The notes under the pieces were generated by a model. That model was given only the letters and a program-made list of their open reading frames with translations. It was not told the origin of the DNA and made no database searches. The position numbers and the translations under genes were made by a program. Below, in pieces: positions 33,408 to 44,925 of a DNA stretch of 64,000 nt. Numbering within the stretch: position 1 is the stretch's first letter; every line of letters begins with the position of its first letter. This DNA is from Tipula vernalis. Taxonomy: Eukaryota > Arthropoda > Insecta > Diptera > Tipulidae. The stretch is taken from assembly GCA_958295665.1 (NCBI GenBank), contig OY282558.1, forward strand, positions 45,074,389 through 45,138,388. Reading direction: 5' to 3'.

Positions 33408-33991
33408 TGTTTGGCTCGATATAGTGGACTGTATGGTTGTATCAACTATCCAAAAAAAAACTTGGTTTTAATTCGCAAAACTTTATTTAATTTATGAAAT
33501 AAAATGTTTGATTTGGTTTTTAATCTCTTTTTATAATTTATTGGTTCGCTTATCTCGGAAATCAAAATTTGACTGCTCTTTTTTGGCTTTGCATTTTCCT
33601 TTTCTAATTACAACTATAAAAATCCCTTGATCTGATTTGGTCCATAATTTATTATGCTGTGTCGTTCACTGATTGGTCATAGTAAAACTCGGCTTAAAAG
33701 TAATCGCGGTTAATTTGAATTTCAGTGAAGACGCAATTATCACGAATGGTCTAAATTAGTGCGTATCTAACTCTATAGTCAACCACATAATTTATTTATC
33801 TTTACATAGATGGCAATCGGATCGTTTTTAAGCTACTACATTTATACAATTTAATTTGAGAAACGTCAAATTAAACAATAATAATTACTAATTTAATACA
33901 TATGCAAGATAAGTTCATTATTGTTACTATTGTAAGAAAAAAAATTTAATTAATTTTCTTTTAGGTGATTGATGACTATTGTTCCACAACA
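33408..33991 (-). repeat. BEL 5' LTR
   Basis: 584 bp; identical to 27208-27791 except G at 33575. It should hold the promoter and polyadenylation signals. Confidence 0.97.
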
Positions 33992-33996
33992 AATAT
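33992..33996. repeat. Target-site duplication of the young BEL element (right)
   Basis: AATAT. It covers the TA duplication of the mariner (33994-33995) and the first base of the mariner end. Confidence 0.95.
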
Positions 33997-34920
33997 GACT
34001 CCGCCCTTTTTTGTTAAAATAAAACACATTTGCTTGTTTAGAAAATGAAAGAATTATTTATTGAAAGTATGCTCCATTTGCACCTACAACTTTCCCCCAT
34101 TTTTTAGGCAGTTTACGGATTCCCTCTCTGAAAAAATCTTGATCTTTGGAGGCGATCCAAACATTAAGCCAATTTTCGATCTCTGCGCGAGAACTGAACC
34201 GCTCTTCAGAAAGAGACGACTGCATCGACCGGAATAAGTAGTAATCTAAAGAAGCTACGTCTGGTGAATACGGCGGGTGGCATAGAACTTCCCAGTCCTG
34301 TCCTTGTAAATAATTTTTCCCAACGTTTGCAACATGTGGTTTTTCATTGTCATGTTGAAAAATTAATTTGTTGTGTCTATACACTCATTCTGGTGGTTTT
34401 TCCTCTATAGCTCGCTTCAAACGTATTAGTTGTCGTTGGTACACATCGCCATTGACAGTTTCACCTGATTCCAGCAGTTCATAGTGTACCATACCTTTCT
34501 GATCCCACCAGATACAGAGCATAACCTTATTGCAATGGATATCTCGCTTTGGTTGCGATGGACCAGCTTCACCACGCTTCACCCATGATTTTTGGCGTTT
34601 GGGATTCTCATAATAAATCCATTTTTCATCTCCAGTAACTATCCGACGCAGAAAACCTTTTCTTTGTTGTCTTTGAATCAGTATTTCACAAATGGTTTTT
34701 CGACGTTCGAGGTCTCTTTCATTTAATTCATGTGGAACCCAGTTGTTAGTTTTTGAACCATTCCGATTGTTTGTAAGCGTTTTGCAACAGTTGATCGATC
34801 AACATTTAATGCTACAGCCAATTCTGATTGTGTTTGAGAAGAATTTTCAGCCAATAACGCGCATTTATGGTTTTCGTAAGCAGTAGAAATAACGACAGCA
34901 ATTGAGAAAGGGCGGGGTCA
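33996..34920 (-). mobile_element. Mariner transposon, internally deleted copy
   Basis: Ends TGACTCCGCCCTTTT and the inverted TGACCCCGCCCTTTC, flanked by TA at 33994-33995 and 34921-34922. At 925 bp it is shorter than the usual 1.3 kb because the transposase N-terminus is missing behind the right end. It lies inside the old gypsy element and was later hit at its left edge by the BEL element. Confidence 0.95.
34058..34885 (-). pseudogene. Mariner transposase (DD34D), broken
   Basis: Read leftward: part of the helix-turn-helix (SELAVALNVDRSTVAKRL, near 34830-34760), a frameshift, WVPHELNERD (near 34735), the first catalytic D near TGDEKW, then 34582-34385 with KVMLCIWWDQKGMV. A stop at 34385 splits off 34384-34058, which holds the second D in IFQHDNEKPHV and the third D in PPYSPDVASLDYYLF. 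There are 34 residues between the last two, the mariner signature. The first ~50 residues are lost. Motif style is nearest the mauritiana/mellifera types. Confidence 0.92.
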
Positions 34921-34938
34921 TATTCACACACACACAAT

Positions 34939-35170
34939 ATGATAAACATTGACGGAGACAACCGACCACACTTAGAGGTAGAAATTTTGGGGTACGGTGT
35001 GACTGAGTTGTTGGATTCAGGAGCCAGTTGCACGGTGTTGGACAAGGACGATATCTTTGTGCGGTTAGATCATCTTGGTTTACATCTGATTCCGGTCGAT
35101 CAATGCATTAAACCCATGAATGGAATAGTTCATAATGTTAAGTATTCTATCGATATACCATTCTAGGTCG
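34939..35170 (+). pseudogene. Gypsy aspartic protease remnant
   Basis: A 75-codon frame starts just right of the mariner and contains VTELLDSGASCTVLDKDD, the retropepsin active site with DSG intact, and a downstream CIKPMNGIVHNVKY. It continues the Gag interrupted at 27202. Stop at 35164. Confidence 0.85.
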
Positions 35171-35289
35171 GTAATAAATGCATAATGATCAGGTCTTTCC
35201 CAAAGATTTAATTTGTAAAAATCACACGCATGGATAATCAGCATCAGTTGGACGATTTGCGGTTGATCGGAGGAGTCTGGCAGATTGTA

Positions 35290-35915
35290 GTAAATGCTAG
35301 CAGTTGACCCAAAACGGCTTTTACTGTATCTGGAAGTGCAGCCAGACACTCTGCAGGTTGATGTACAAGGTTCTCTCAGTAGATTTGGAACCGAAGCTGT
35401 TTGTTTACCTTGATGACATCATCGTGATGTCGCAAAGGTTTGAGGAGCTGAGAAGATTACCGGAATCCATAACTTCGCAACACCTAAATCAGTTAAAGAT
35501 GCTCGGAGGCTCATTGGGATGGCTGGTTAGTATCGGCGGTTTATCCCTAATTTCCCGACAATTATAGTTTTTAAAAAAAACTGCCAGCAAGAAGTTTGAA
35601 TGGATCTCCGCCGCTTAGGTCGCTTTGACTCAATTGAAGACTTCACTTGTGTTCGCTCCAATTCTTGTCAATCCATAACATATCTGATAACGGAATAAGT
35701 GCTGTTATGTGGGAGAAGGTGATATGTGTCGAAAATTCGCATCAACGCAAAGAAAATATCCGGCCACCGGGCGTGAATGTTTGGCAGTTGTGTTAACCAT
35801 CGAGAAGATTAGGCCTTATATCGATGGTGTTAAATTTAATGTTGTAACCAATTTTGCTTCTCTGATATGGGTGAGGAATCTAAAGGCTTCTGCATCGAGA
35901 TTGACTCGAGCCTGA
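35290..35915 (+). pseudogene. Gypsy RT end and RNase H remnant
   Basis: About 35390-35430 encodes KLFVYLDDIIVMSQRFEE, the RT active site with YLDD intact. A thumb (FATPKSVKDAR / RRFIPNFPTI in shifting frames) follows to 35560. After further shifts 35709-35915 gives RKYPATGRECLAVVLTIEKI and NVVTNFASLIWVRNLKAS, the RNase H end. The first half of RT is missing. Confidence 0.82.
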
Positions 35916-36029
35916 TGCATTATCTTACGCTGTTGAGTGTATTCAGGTCGAGACTTAGGTGCAGGATGACCCAGCATATCAGAAGATTGGGAAAGCCTTA
36001 TTAGATGCTTTCGATAAGTATTTCGGCTT

Positions 36030-36690
36030 TTGTCGTTTTTTCAAAACGCTCCGAAGACTTCAAGGGAAGTATTATTTGCTGAATATGGCTGGTGTTGTTT
36101 AATTTATTGGCGTTTTTCAGTGTTTGATGTTCCGTCCACTTTGACATCAGACAATGGCAGTCAGGTTACTTCAATTAAATTCAAGGATTTTTTGCGAATA
36201 TATCAGGTCCAACATTGGCTAAATACGTGGATGCGTACTAACGGCCATATACATATTTAGGGAATGAAGATCAACGCATCTGGGGCGAGAATATTGTACA
36301 GATATATCGAGATACACGCCGTTCTTCATAATTTTTTGTAGACAAATGGAGGTGTTTGGCACATGGGTTACCTACATGGATAAAAAGAAGCCGTGTCAAG
36401 ATAGCGAAGAACATTCACAAAATATGGCGAAGATACATGAGACGGTCACAGAAAACTTCCGCAAATGACCAAAATCTCAGAAGATACAATTTATCCACAC
36501 GTCCGATACTGTTTAATGTTGCGGAGATCATACTTAAGGAAAATTTTAGGCAGTCCAAAGTGATAGGCAACTAGAATAGTAAATTAGACTGTCTGTATGA
36601 GAAATGTCGAATATTAAAAAAACTAGCAAATAACACCTATGAGTTGGAAGATATGAATGGGCGTAAAGTAGGAAAGTTCCACTAGTAGTA
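36030..36690 (+). pseudogene. Gypsy integrase remnant
   Basis: DVPSTLTSDNGSQVTSIKF (within 36030-36260) is the second catalytic aspartate region; YLGNEDQRIWGENIVQIYRD (about 36258-36320) is the stretch after the third. 36481-36690 gives NVAEIILKENFRQSKVI and, after a stop, CRILKKLANNTYELED, the C-terminal SH3-like end. The zinc part and first aspartate are not seen. Confidence 0.82.
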
Positions 36691-36984
36691 TGTAGTAGTA
36701 GATTTCTTTTACTGAATAAAGTTTGGTGAGTCGAAGATGAATTCGTGCAGGTTTCTTTTGTTAAATTGGAACGATGTTATTGGATTTTTTAAATTGGAAA
36801 TTGTTTTATACTCCTGGCATGTTTAATGAAAATTGGTCTTAAGATCTTTCGGGTTTTAAAAAAAAAATTCGTTGTCTCACTTGGAGTTCCATACGAGGCT
36901 AAGATCAGATAAAATAAAATATTAAACTTTTTCTTTTTGATAAAAAGCTGGTAATGGCGGTAAATGGATTGGCCATACCTTTGG

Positions 36985-37210
36985 TTTTTTTCGTGTTTTG
37001 TCAGTAAAATAATTAAATATTAATCAAAAAAAAAAATTGATTTTAAAATTAATTAATTCCACGCAAAGAAACTGAATTAAATCCGCTGTTTTTTAAACCA
37101 ATAATTTTTCTTAGTACTTTTTTGAAATTAAAATAAAAAATTATTAGCTTCGATACTGTTAAACTTAGAGGAAAGGCTGGTTCCAGCCGAAAGTGTTAAG
37201 TCGATAATTC
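36985..37210 (+). repeat. Probable 3' LTR end of the old gypsy element
   Basis: Shares ordered blocks with 24690-24860 (see there). CAGCCGAAA recurs at about 37187, 37228 and 37267, so the border may be further right. Confidence 0.5.
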
Positions 37211-40200
37211 TAAACTTTATTAAACTCAGCCGAAAATAAAAAATCGGTAATACAGATTGAATTATCCCAGCCGAAAATACAAAATAATGTTATTATCAAC
37301 CGATAAACTTGTTCCACAGTGGTTAAACCCAGCTCCATTTTCTCGTGGAACTTTGGGGAAACCGTTTACTCCAATACTACTTAAAATTGATATAAAATCA
37401 CCTCTATGTGTCATATCTGAAGATGGATCGCTTAAAATTAAACAATTCAACACAATTAATTTTTAAGCACTTTACGAAAATTGACAAATTGAAAATCTCA
37501 CATATTTGTCATACATTGAATAAAAGTTCTGCGAATACGATAATTCTGAAATGAGGCAGAGGGGAACCAAAATACCATAAGAAACCTTTCAATTCGCAAT
37601 TTAAATCAAGCGAAAACAAATCTGACCAATTCTACCAATGAATCAACAAATGAACGAAAACCCTCGTCGTCGCACACACATCGCAAACCTCATTTTTTAT
37701 AAAGTGTAATTGAGACAGTCTACATAATTTATTTGTATGCAACAATGTGTAATATATGGCGAATCCAAACCTTAAAAAAATTATAATTAAAAACATTTGT
37801 GTGTCTTTTTATAAATTTAATTAAATATTTGGGTATTTTAAAATCACATAAAAAAATTGTCTGGATATAATCTTATTTTGCTTCTTCTTTGTATACAGTA
37901 CCCAAATAATAAAACAAAAATGTTGCATATTGTTGCATTGTATATTGTGTGCTTATTATGCAATTAATTGATAATAATAAATAGAAATGTTTATATTTCA
38001 ATAATTTTTTTTGTATTAATTAAAATAAATAATCGAATTATAAGGACCTTAATGTACCGTTTGTTCAGAAGATTTAAGATAGATAGATAGATTTTGTATA
38101 AATAAAATTAAAAAAAAAAAAAAAAAAAATTACGAACAGAACAAAACATAAATCTGATTTCATTTTGATGAAGCTTAGATATGTGTGTTTGGTCCAAATC
38201 TCACTCATTATTAACCTCAGGCGAATTTTTTTTTGTTTTTTTCGAAAAATTTTATTTTTGAGATATTAATTTGTGTTGCGCTATAATAAAAATTTTTTAA
38301 AACTTATTTTTTGTATTTCTTAATTGCGATTATTATATACAGTCTACATATAATATCTTGACATTGATAGCTGGTTGTATCTGCATATACACGGATTAAA
38401 CTTCAAAATGAGTTTTTGATTTTTATTTTTGTTTTTTGTTTGAAGGACATAATCAAGTTGCATGCGTATTCAGATTAATGAGAGTGCAACAGGCGGATAA
38501 ATAACGCACCACCGGCTTATAGTTATACGTAGATGTAAGTATGTTATACGGCCGGAAATTAGTAGGATCAAAAGAAGAAATTAATTAAACTCATTAAAAT
38601 CTAAAGAATACCAATTTCACTAAAAAAAGAAAATCTAATTTTAATAAAAAAAAAAAAAAAAACGGAATTAAAAAAAATGTTTCTCTACATACATATACAT
38701 GCTTCCTCCAAATAAACACACACACATACACAAATACAAACACTCTTTAATTCTATCGTCAACCTCTTTTATTTCAAAATAATATAATTAAATTGTAAAG
38801 AAGTTAATAATTTTACTCTTCATTTTGAAAATACAGTGCTAGATCGAGAGTTACACTTTTCTTGGCTTATATGTAGCACGCTTACTGGAAAATTTCACCT
38901 CTGCGGATCATAATAAAACTCGACTCAGATTTTCATCGCGACACAAAAAATATTATGTCACACTTAAAACACAAAATACAAAAAACTATGGTGTATATAT
39001 TGTAGTAAAACATAAGAATAAGAATAAGAAGCTGATATACTTTAACAACTACTTGAGCAGCTAATAGTAGTCATATAGATGGAAAATAGAATAATAATCA
39101 TAATAATAATAATAATAGTGATTATGAAATTTATGAACGACACATGTGACAAAAAAACTATAAATATAATTTTTTGTGTGTAAATGAAATAATTAAAATT
39201 AACAAAAAAAATATCTATTTCAAAGTAGGAATAAGACGAAGAAAATTAATCAGAGACGAGAATTTTCCAAGAAAATTTTTGAAATTTTTTTTTATTTTTT
39301 TATGATTCATTTAAAATTTTGATATAATTTACAAAAGTAATTATGTTGAATGTTGGAAATAAAATTGACGATTTTTTTGTTTTTGTATCGCGGTTCGAAC
39401 GGAATACAAACAAAAACTAATTGAAGTTTGTTATATGGGTATGTATAAACTCGTATGTAAGTACATATATGTGTATGCAATCATTCGGTAAATGAAAAAT
39501 TTTAATTGAACATTAAATTTTACGAAACGCCTTTTTGTTTATTGTTAATAATTATAAGGTACTGGACATGTAATGATCGTGGCGCTGGTTTAATTCGACA
39601 CTACTGTGTATCTTAATGTCAGATAATCTACGTGGCGACATTATACTCGTATGGGCTTGCAAATTCTCAACTGTCGGTGGCTAATTCAATTCCTCCACCA
39701 TAACAGTGTGATTTTATTTTAAAGGCCGACCCATAGTAATTTGACTTTAATATAAACGACCTTCGACCTTTAATATCAAGAGCATTTATTACTCAGAAAT
39801 AATACCTTTAAAGGCGATTTTATTAAAGCAATTCACAAATAATGTATCGATCAACATGTCGTTGAAATTTCAATCATTAAAATGTAATAAAATGTCAATA
39901 AAACATCATGGAAATGTCAATGTCACAGAAATGGGTATGGCTTGCTATATTTCAAAGCTTACTAAATATATTTTATTTTTAAATGTTGATGATATTATTT
40001 GCGACCAGCAAAGTATTTTAGGTAAATTTCGAAATTTTAATTCCATGTTACACGCTTACCTGAAAAAAATATTCCGTAAAAAATATTACTTCGGAAAACA
40101 GTTCAGCAAGTTTTGTTAAACTATTTTTTGTTAAAAATAACCCCCACGCAATGCTTCAATCGACTTTTAATTTTTGTAAAAAAGGTAGATGATGTATTGT

Positions 40201-40330
40201 CAAATTTATTATCAACATAACAAAAAAATCGTCGGTCCCGCTTGTGAGAAAATCTGTTTGGCAGTTTTCTCTTCCACAAAAAACTCTCTCTATTCTAGAC
40301 TCAAATGGCGCTAATAGATAACACAAACTG
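37211..40330. other. AT-rich non-coding stretch
   Basis: No element recognised. Contains A-runs near 38110-38130 and 38647-38662, a CA/TACA tract near 38715-38745 and AAT-rich tracts near 39095-39120. A 69-codon plus frame (37257-37466) and a 63-codon minus frame over the same bases (37262-37453) both look less AT-driven than their surroundings; I cannot assign either. An 87-codon frame at 39856-40119 has no motif. Confidence 0.4.
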
Positions 40331-40392
40331 CTTATTACTAAAATCTATTTTTGTACAAAATTTTGAAAAAAACTGTCAATATTTGTGGGAAG

Positions 40393-40411
40393 TGGGGGGG
40401 GGGGGGAGGGG
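40393..40411 (+). other. Poly-G tract, G-quadruplex-prone
   Basis: Thirteen G, one A, four G in strongly AT-rich surroundings. The 89- and 99-codon frames across it show no recognised motif. Confidence 0.7.
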
Positions 40412-40639
40412 CAAAACAAAATTTTTTAAAATGTATGACTGGGAAAACGGAAGGACGTAACCTAATTCGCGAAAACCCTTTTTTCGCGATTTCAATACTT
40501 ACCCAACATAACTTCGTTAAAGTGAAACAAGTAAAAAGGAAAAATGACGGAATAATTAAAAAAATTAAAAGACGTCGTGAAAAATTAGAAAACCCTGTGA
40601 TTTCAGTATTGTTAGTATAAAATATTGGTGACACCAAGA

Positions 40640-40905
40640 AACGAACAAGACCTGAAAGATAAAAGCAGACTACCTGAATGTTTAAGAGATCTGCAGGTAT
40701 TCAATGGGAACCCCATACAATACATCTCATGGTTACATAAAGAGGCAATGCCAACTCCGTTTTAATATCCTATAACATTTTTAATGAAGAATGAACATTA
40801 ATATCTATCCGTATTCAGATGAAAAGGATCTGCGTACGTTGGAATAGTAGCTCAACAACCTATACCATCACTCTTTGAAAGACCGTTTTGCAGAAAATGG
40901 AAAGA
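40640..40905 (+). pseudogene. Gypsy Gag remnant, first part
   Basis: RNEQDLKDKSRLPECLRDLQ followed by VFNGNPIQYISWLHKEAMP (40640-40755) and, after a shift, YSDEKDLRTLE and LNNLYHHSLKDRF (about 40815-40890). These resemble the Gag of the 17.6/297 group. 40990-41190, a 66-codon frame, is unassigned. Confidence 0.65.
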
Positions 40906-42652
40906 AGTGATAAAGATTAACATGTGATTTTTGTAAAAATATTTTTCATGCTTAACGTTTACAATTGAGGGTCGTGAAAAAATGGAAATGTGCAGACTGT
41001 CGGAAAAAAAGATAAAAATGGTGATTGTAACCAGAATTTGTGTAATGACGGTGGTTTAGTAAACAGCTGTAACCGAATGTACGTCAGTTTGGACGAACTA
41101 ATCGTCGTTAGAACGTTTAAACATGTTGCTAACAAGAAAAAGGTACCTGTTACTAATAGGGATACAGATATACAAATGTTATCATATTAGTCTGATCAGC
41201 GGATGACAGGAAAAAACCCTGAAAGTAAAAGTAAACACAAGCCTGGTGTAATTTTTTTTTTTTAAATTTACCTCGTTTATGCTTAAGGAATCAATAATCT
41301 TGGCAAACAAAATTAAGAAGAAAATTTAGCTAAACGCTTCAATGTTCTCATTAAATTTGTCTTCCAACATCTATGCATGTTAATGAGAACATCTCAGAGC
41401 TCTTTATTTATGAACTTACATTCTAATTTAGATTTAATTTCGTTTTAGCTCATCCGGCCAAATCAACAAACAGTAATATCCTTAAACTATAGCACTTCAA
41501 AATATTAGAAGTATGTGAACCAATTTTGACAGTTTTATTGCACGAGGCGCTAATGATATTATTGCTCCTGATTTAATGATTTTAACAGATACATGGATCG
41601 TTGGTGATGAATTAGAGACGTTTAACACGAATGGTTATAGGATTTATGGAAGTTGTAATAATAATTATGATGTAGCTAGTATAGCAGTTCTTGTTCATGA
41701 TATTTAAATTGTGAGTATTTTAAAATAAATTGTGATAGTTTCGACATAATTCAGATTAACCTCAAGTCTTTTATTTCCATATAAAAATTGCAAAGAGTTT
41801 CTGTTCATAAATTTTTGTTTGACTTAAAAACTGTATTATCTGGTAATCGCTTTAAACATCTTTTGGTGTTAGAGGATTTTAATTTCGATATTTTAAGAAG
41901 CGTTAATTATATTGATGAGTACATGTAATCTTTTGCACTATTAAGTTGCATTGAAACACCCACTAGAACAACTGCATTGACCATCCCTTCTATAGGTCAA
42001 ACTACAATAAATATCCAGTGTCAACTATTCAACTTAGATGGGCAAAAAGAACCTTTATTGCTTGAAAACTTGAATTTGATATTTAGTGATACAGATCCTT
42101 CGAATTCGTTTTCAAATTTTTAAATATACTTTCTGAATGCATAGATCAGAACACCACAACAAAGAGTAGTAAATTCTTAAAAAATTGGATGAATCTTCAA
42201 CTACTAGGGAAAATAAAATGTCAACCGCCATAACAATGACATATAATTGATTACATATATGCTAGTAAATTAGCCAAGTCAGTTGGCAGTGAAATCGAAA
42301 AAACTTACGTGAAGTATTTTACGTAATAGGTAAAATAACTTCCGGTAAAAAGGTGCAAAGACATTTCAAACTGTGTGCGATCTGATCCCTTGGTAACGGA
42401 CAGTAGCTCTAACGATTGTTTCGCGAATATTGCCATCGATCTAAGGAAATAATTTTATGGTAGTAAAGGGAGTGTAATAACAACTGATAAGAATTTTCTT
42501 AATTACTTTAGTTGTTCAACGAATCTGTTCGACGTCTGTCAATGAACAATAACAAATCTTCTGGTTTTGACTGTATCACGAATGTTATTTTAAAACAGGT
42601 GTGTTCATATATTGTATCTATGTCAAAACAATGGAGTTTTTTTAGGCGACCT

Positions 42653-42794
42653 GAGCCCGCGTATTGTTGAAATTCACCGAAAAAAGTCGCCGGTGACTTT
42701 GGTATGAAACAATTTAAATTTTCGACTGAAATAACGTATTTCACTAGAAAATCAAGGGCGACTTTTTTTGATCGAATTTCAAGAATACGGGCCC
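42653..42794. mobile_element. MITE with ~37-bp imperfect terminal inverted repeats
   Basis: GCCCGCGTATTGTTGAAATT at the left and its near reverse complement at the right (AATTTCAAGAATACGGGCC) continue inward to AAAAAAGTCGCC / GGCGACTTTTTTT. About 140 bp, no coding. It splits the RT of the Jockey-clade element. Borders uncertain by a few bases; target duplication not resolved. Confidence 0.7.
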
Positions 42795-42969
42795 TGGCTT
42801 TGCTTCAAAATTATAGATTGTTTGGTTTCTCGAACGTTTTCGGAAAAGTGATTAAACAGCTTTTGTTGAACAATTTTGAAAACATAGAGTACACAGTAGA
42901 CGTATCACTGAAGATGCCACAAAAAGGCTCTTTATTTATTCAGCCTTATGTTGTGCGATTGGTGATTGT

Positions 42970-43041
42970 TGTAATGTATCCTTTATAAGATCGAATCTGA
43001 CTAAATCTGTAATGTATCCTTTATAAGATCGAATCTGACTA
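42970..43041 (+). repeat. Tandem duplication, 34-bp unit
   Basis: GTAATGTATCCTTTATAAGA and the next 14 bases occur twice, separated by four bases. The copies look identical, so the duplication is recent. Confidence 0.9.
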
Positions 43042-43524
43042 ATTCAAGATCATTAAATTTAAATCGCAAAATTAAATCGTTTTCTTATTCTTGGATTTAT
43101 CTGACTGGTTTAAATCTTATTTAGGTAAAAGGGAGCAAATGGTGATAATCTTATCTTTAAAGAATAGGAAAAAGTATGTTTCTATAGGTGTACCAAAAGG
43201 ATTGGTTCTTGACTCATTGTTTTCCCAACTCACCTTTCAATCATGAGTCCTAAGTCTAGAATAACGTTTTTTTTAATTTTGAACAAATAATTCAGCTCAA
43301 GACATCGTTCTCATCTGACGTTTTTCGTTTATTATCAAGGAACATCTTATTGGAAAGAAATATCCATTGCTTAAATCATAGTTTATACAGAGTAATAATT
43401 TTGCATATTTATTTACAATTATAGAATAAAACCATACTGTCTTCAAAAATAATAATTTATTGAAGAAATGTAGTCAACAAAGTCAAAACAAAACACTTTT
43501 CAGCTGAAACAGTCAACTTTTTGG

Positions 43525-43960
43525 TTGAAATTTACAGAAATAAAGCTTTAGACATTTTCATCCGAAGGGTGACTGGATACTTATCTAAGATTCTCATAAT
43601 TCAAAACCCAACCACGCTGCGCAAGCATCCTGTCTGGAAATTCAAAATCTGAATTTTAGGAACCTGCTAATACACAGAAGAAATATCAACAACGTGAGAT
43701 CAGCCGAAATAAATCAAATTTGTTACACCAACTCACTCTCATAGAAAGGAAGCAGGTAAACTACATTAACCATCCGAACCAGTAACGGCAATATGGAATA
43801 CGAAACATCCAACGAAATACAGGCAAATTTTATGACAGAAATCTCTTTCGTACCATATACCTAGAGAGCATACGCTAAGAAAAGGCAATATCCTCAAATT
43901 CCTGATCGACCCAGGAGGCAATAAAAAGGTTCAATTTAAAATAAGATCAGTACGAGGTAA
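43525..43960 (+). pseudogene. Gypsy Gag end and protease remnant
   Basis: YRNKALDIFIRRVTGYLSKI then LIIQNPTTLR (43530-43620) is the Gag C-terminal region; QNLNFRNLLIHRRNINN follows after a shift. Near 43885-43920 LKFLIDPGGNKK is the protease active site (FLIDPGGNK for the usual IDTGA), as in 17.6-group elements. Confidence 0.72.
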
Positions 43961-44039
43961 CATCGGAGGTAGTAAGAACAATACTTTATTGAATTCTTCG
44001 CATAATAGGAGACGACGCATTGAAGGAACTTGGAGCAAT

Positions 44040-44925
44040 AATTGACAGAATATACAATTGGTTCAAATAGGAGGTGGAGAAACAAATAACCCAGCTCTTA
44101 ACAAACGGAATATATGACTGTGAGGATATGCCTCACGAACAAAAAATTATAGAATGGTCATAAAATTAAAAGGGCTGAACGCCATCGCGATATTAGACTC
44201 ATATCTGATTCTAGATATATCCAGTGCATTAGCAAATCTCGAGACTCGAGATTTTTTACAACCATCAACCTAACGTCGGGATTCCATCAGATAAAACAAT
44301 GCCCCAGCCATCTTTCAAAAGATGATCGATGATGGCTTAACAGAATTCATCGGCGAAATATGCTACGTAATCGTTGGGTCAAAAATAGAAGAGGAACATT
44401 TATTCGAGAAAATCTTTGAAAATTGGAGAAAACGAACCTATGAGTCAATCTGGATAAGAAACAGTTTCTCAAAAATAAGAAACAGATTTTTTGGGTTACC
44501 TCATCACAAACAATGGTATCAAACCTGATTCTAAAAAAATTTCAAAAAACATTAACCAAAATGTAAACGATTTAAAATTATTACTGGAATTAGTGTTTTA
44601 TTATAGGCGTTTTATAAAAGACTCCGCAAAAATAGTGAAGTTACTGACTAACCTTGAAAGAGGATAGAATACACAAAAATGAGCAACCCACTTCAGAAAG
44701 GTACAACCTGGACTTAAAAAATACCTCCTTGTGACAGCAAATGCAACATCTTTGCAATTGTCGCAGTATTATCTCTTGGCGATATCGGAAATGACAGGTC
44801 CATCACCTATACCTCTAGATCACTGAACAAGACTTAAAATAACTATGCTACCAATGAGAAGGAGATCCTGGCTATATGTTGCGCCCTAGATAATCTCAGG
44901 AACTATACTTATAAGGAACAAAAAA
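44040..44925 (+). pseudogene. Gypsy RT and RNase H remnant (17.6-like)
   Basis: EVEKQITQLLTNGIYD (about 44071-44120), then LILDISSALANLETRDFFT and INLTSGFHQIKQ (44210-44300), the first RT aspartate region with the aspartate changed to asparagine. 44322-44528 gives MIDDGLTEFIGEICYVIV, where the YxDD box itself is deleted. The thumb (about 44585-44625) and an RNase H remnant with YATNEKEILAICCALDNLRN (about 44848-44905) follow. Confidence 0.78.

Larger units (their letters stand above)
27208..33991 (-). mobile_element. Young, apparently intact BEL/Pao LTR retrotransposon
   Basis: 6784 bp, minus orientation. Two 584-bp LTRs (27208-27791 and 33408-33991) begin TG and end CA in element orientation and differ at a single base that I can find (C at 27375, G at 33575). 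A 5-bp duplication AATAT flanks it. Primer site, polypurine tract and one uninterrupted Gag-Pol frame are present. By sequence it could be active. It entered exactly at the edge of a mariner that was already inside a gypsy element. Confidence 0.98.
24690..37210 (+). mobile_element. Old Ty3/gypsy retrotransposon, split by mariner and BEL insertions
   Basis: Degraded LTRs (about 24690-24860 and 36985-37210) enclose leader, Gag (26230-27200), then after the insertions protease, RT, RNase H and integrase (34939-36690). Without the insertions (27203-34922, counting one TA) the Gag-protease spacer is contiguous. The RNase H motif style (RKYPATGRECLAVVLTIEKI) recalls the Osvaldo/Ulysses side of gypsy. 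Multiple stops throughout. Confidence 0.8.
41480..43250 (+). pseudogene. Jockey-clade non-LTR ORF2 remnant inserted in the gypsy element
   Basis: Endonuclease: NIRSM near 41500, APDLMILTDTWIVGDELETF (about 41570-41625), NGYRIYGSCNNNY, then LVLEDFNFDILRSVNYIDEY (about 41865-41925). RT: NNNKSSGFDCITNVILKQV (about 42543-42600), a 141-bp MITE insertion, LFGFSNVFGKVIKQLLL (about 42822-42870), then WFKSYLGKREQMV and YVSIGVPKGLVLDSLFSQ (about 43105-43230). The YADD region is not seen. Several stops. Confidence 0.82.
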
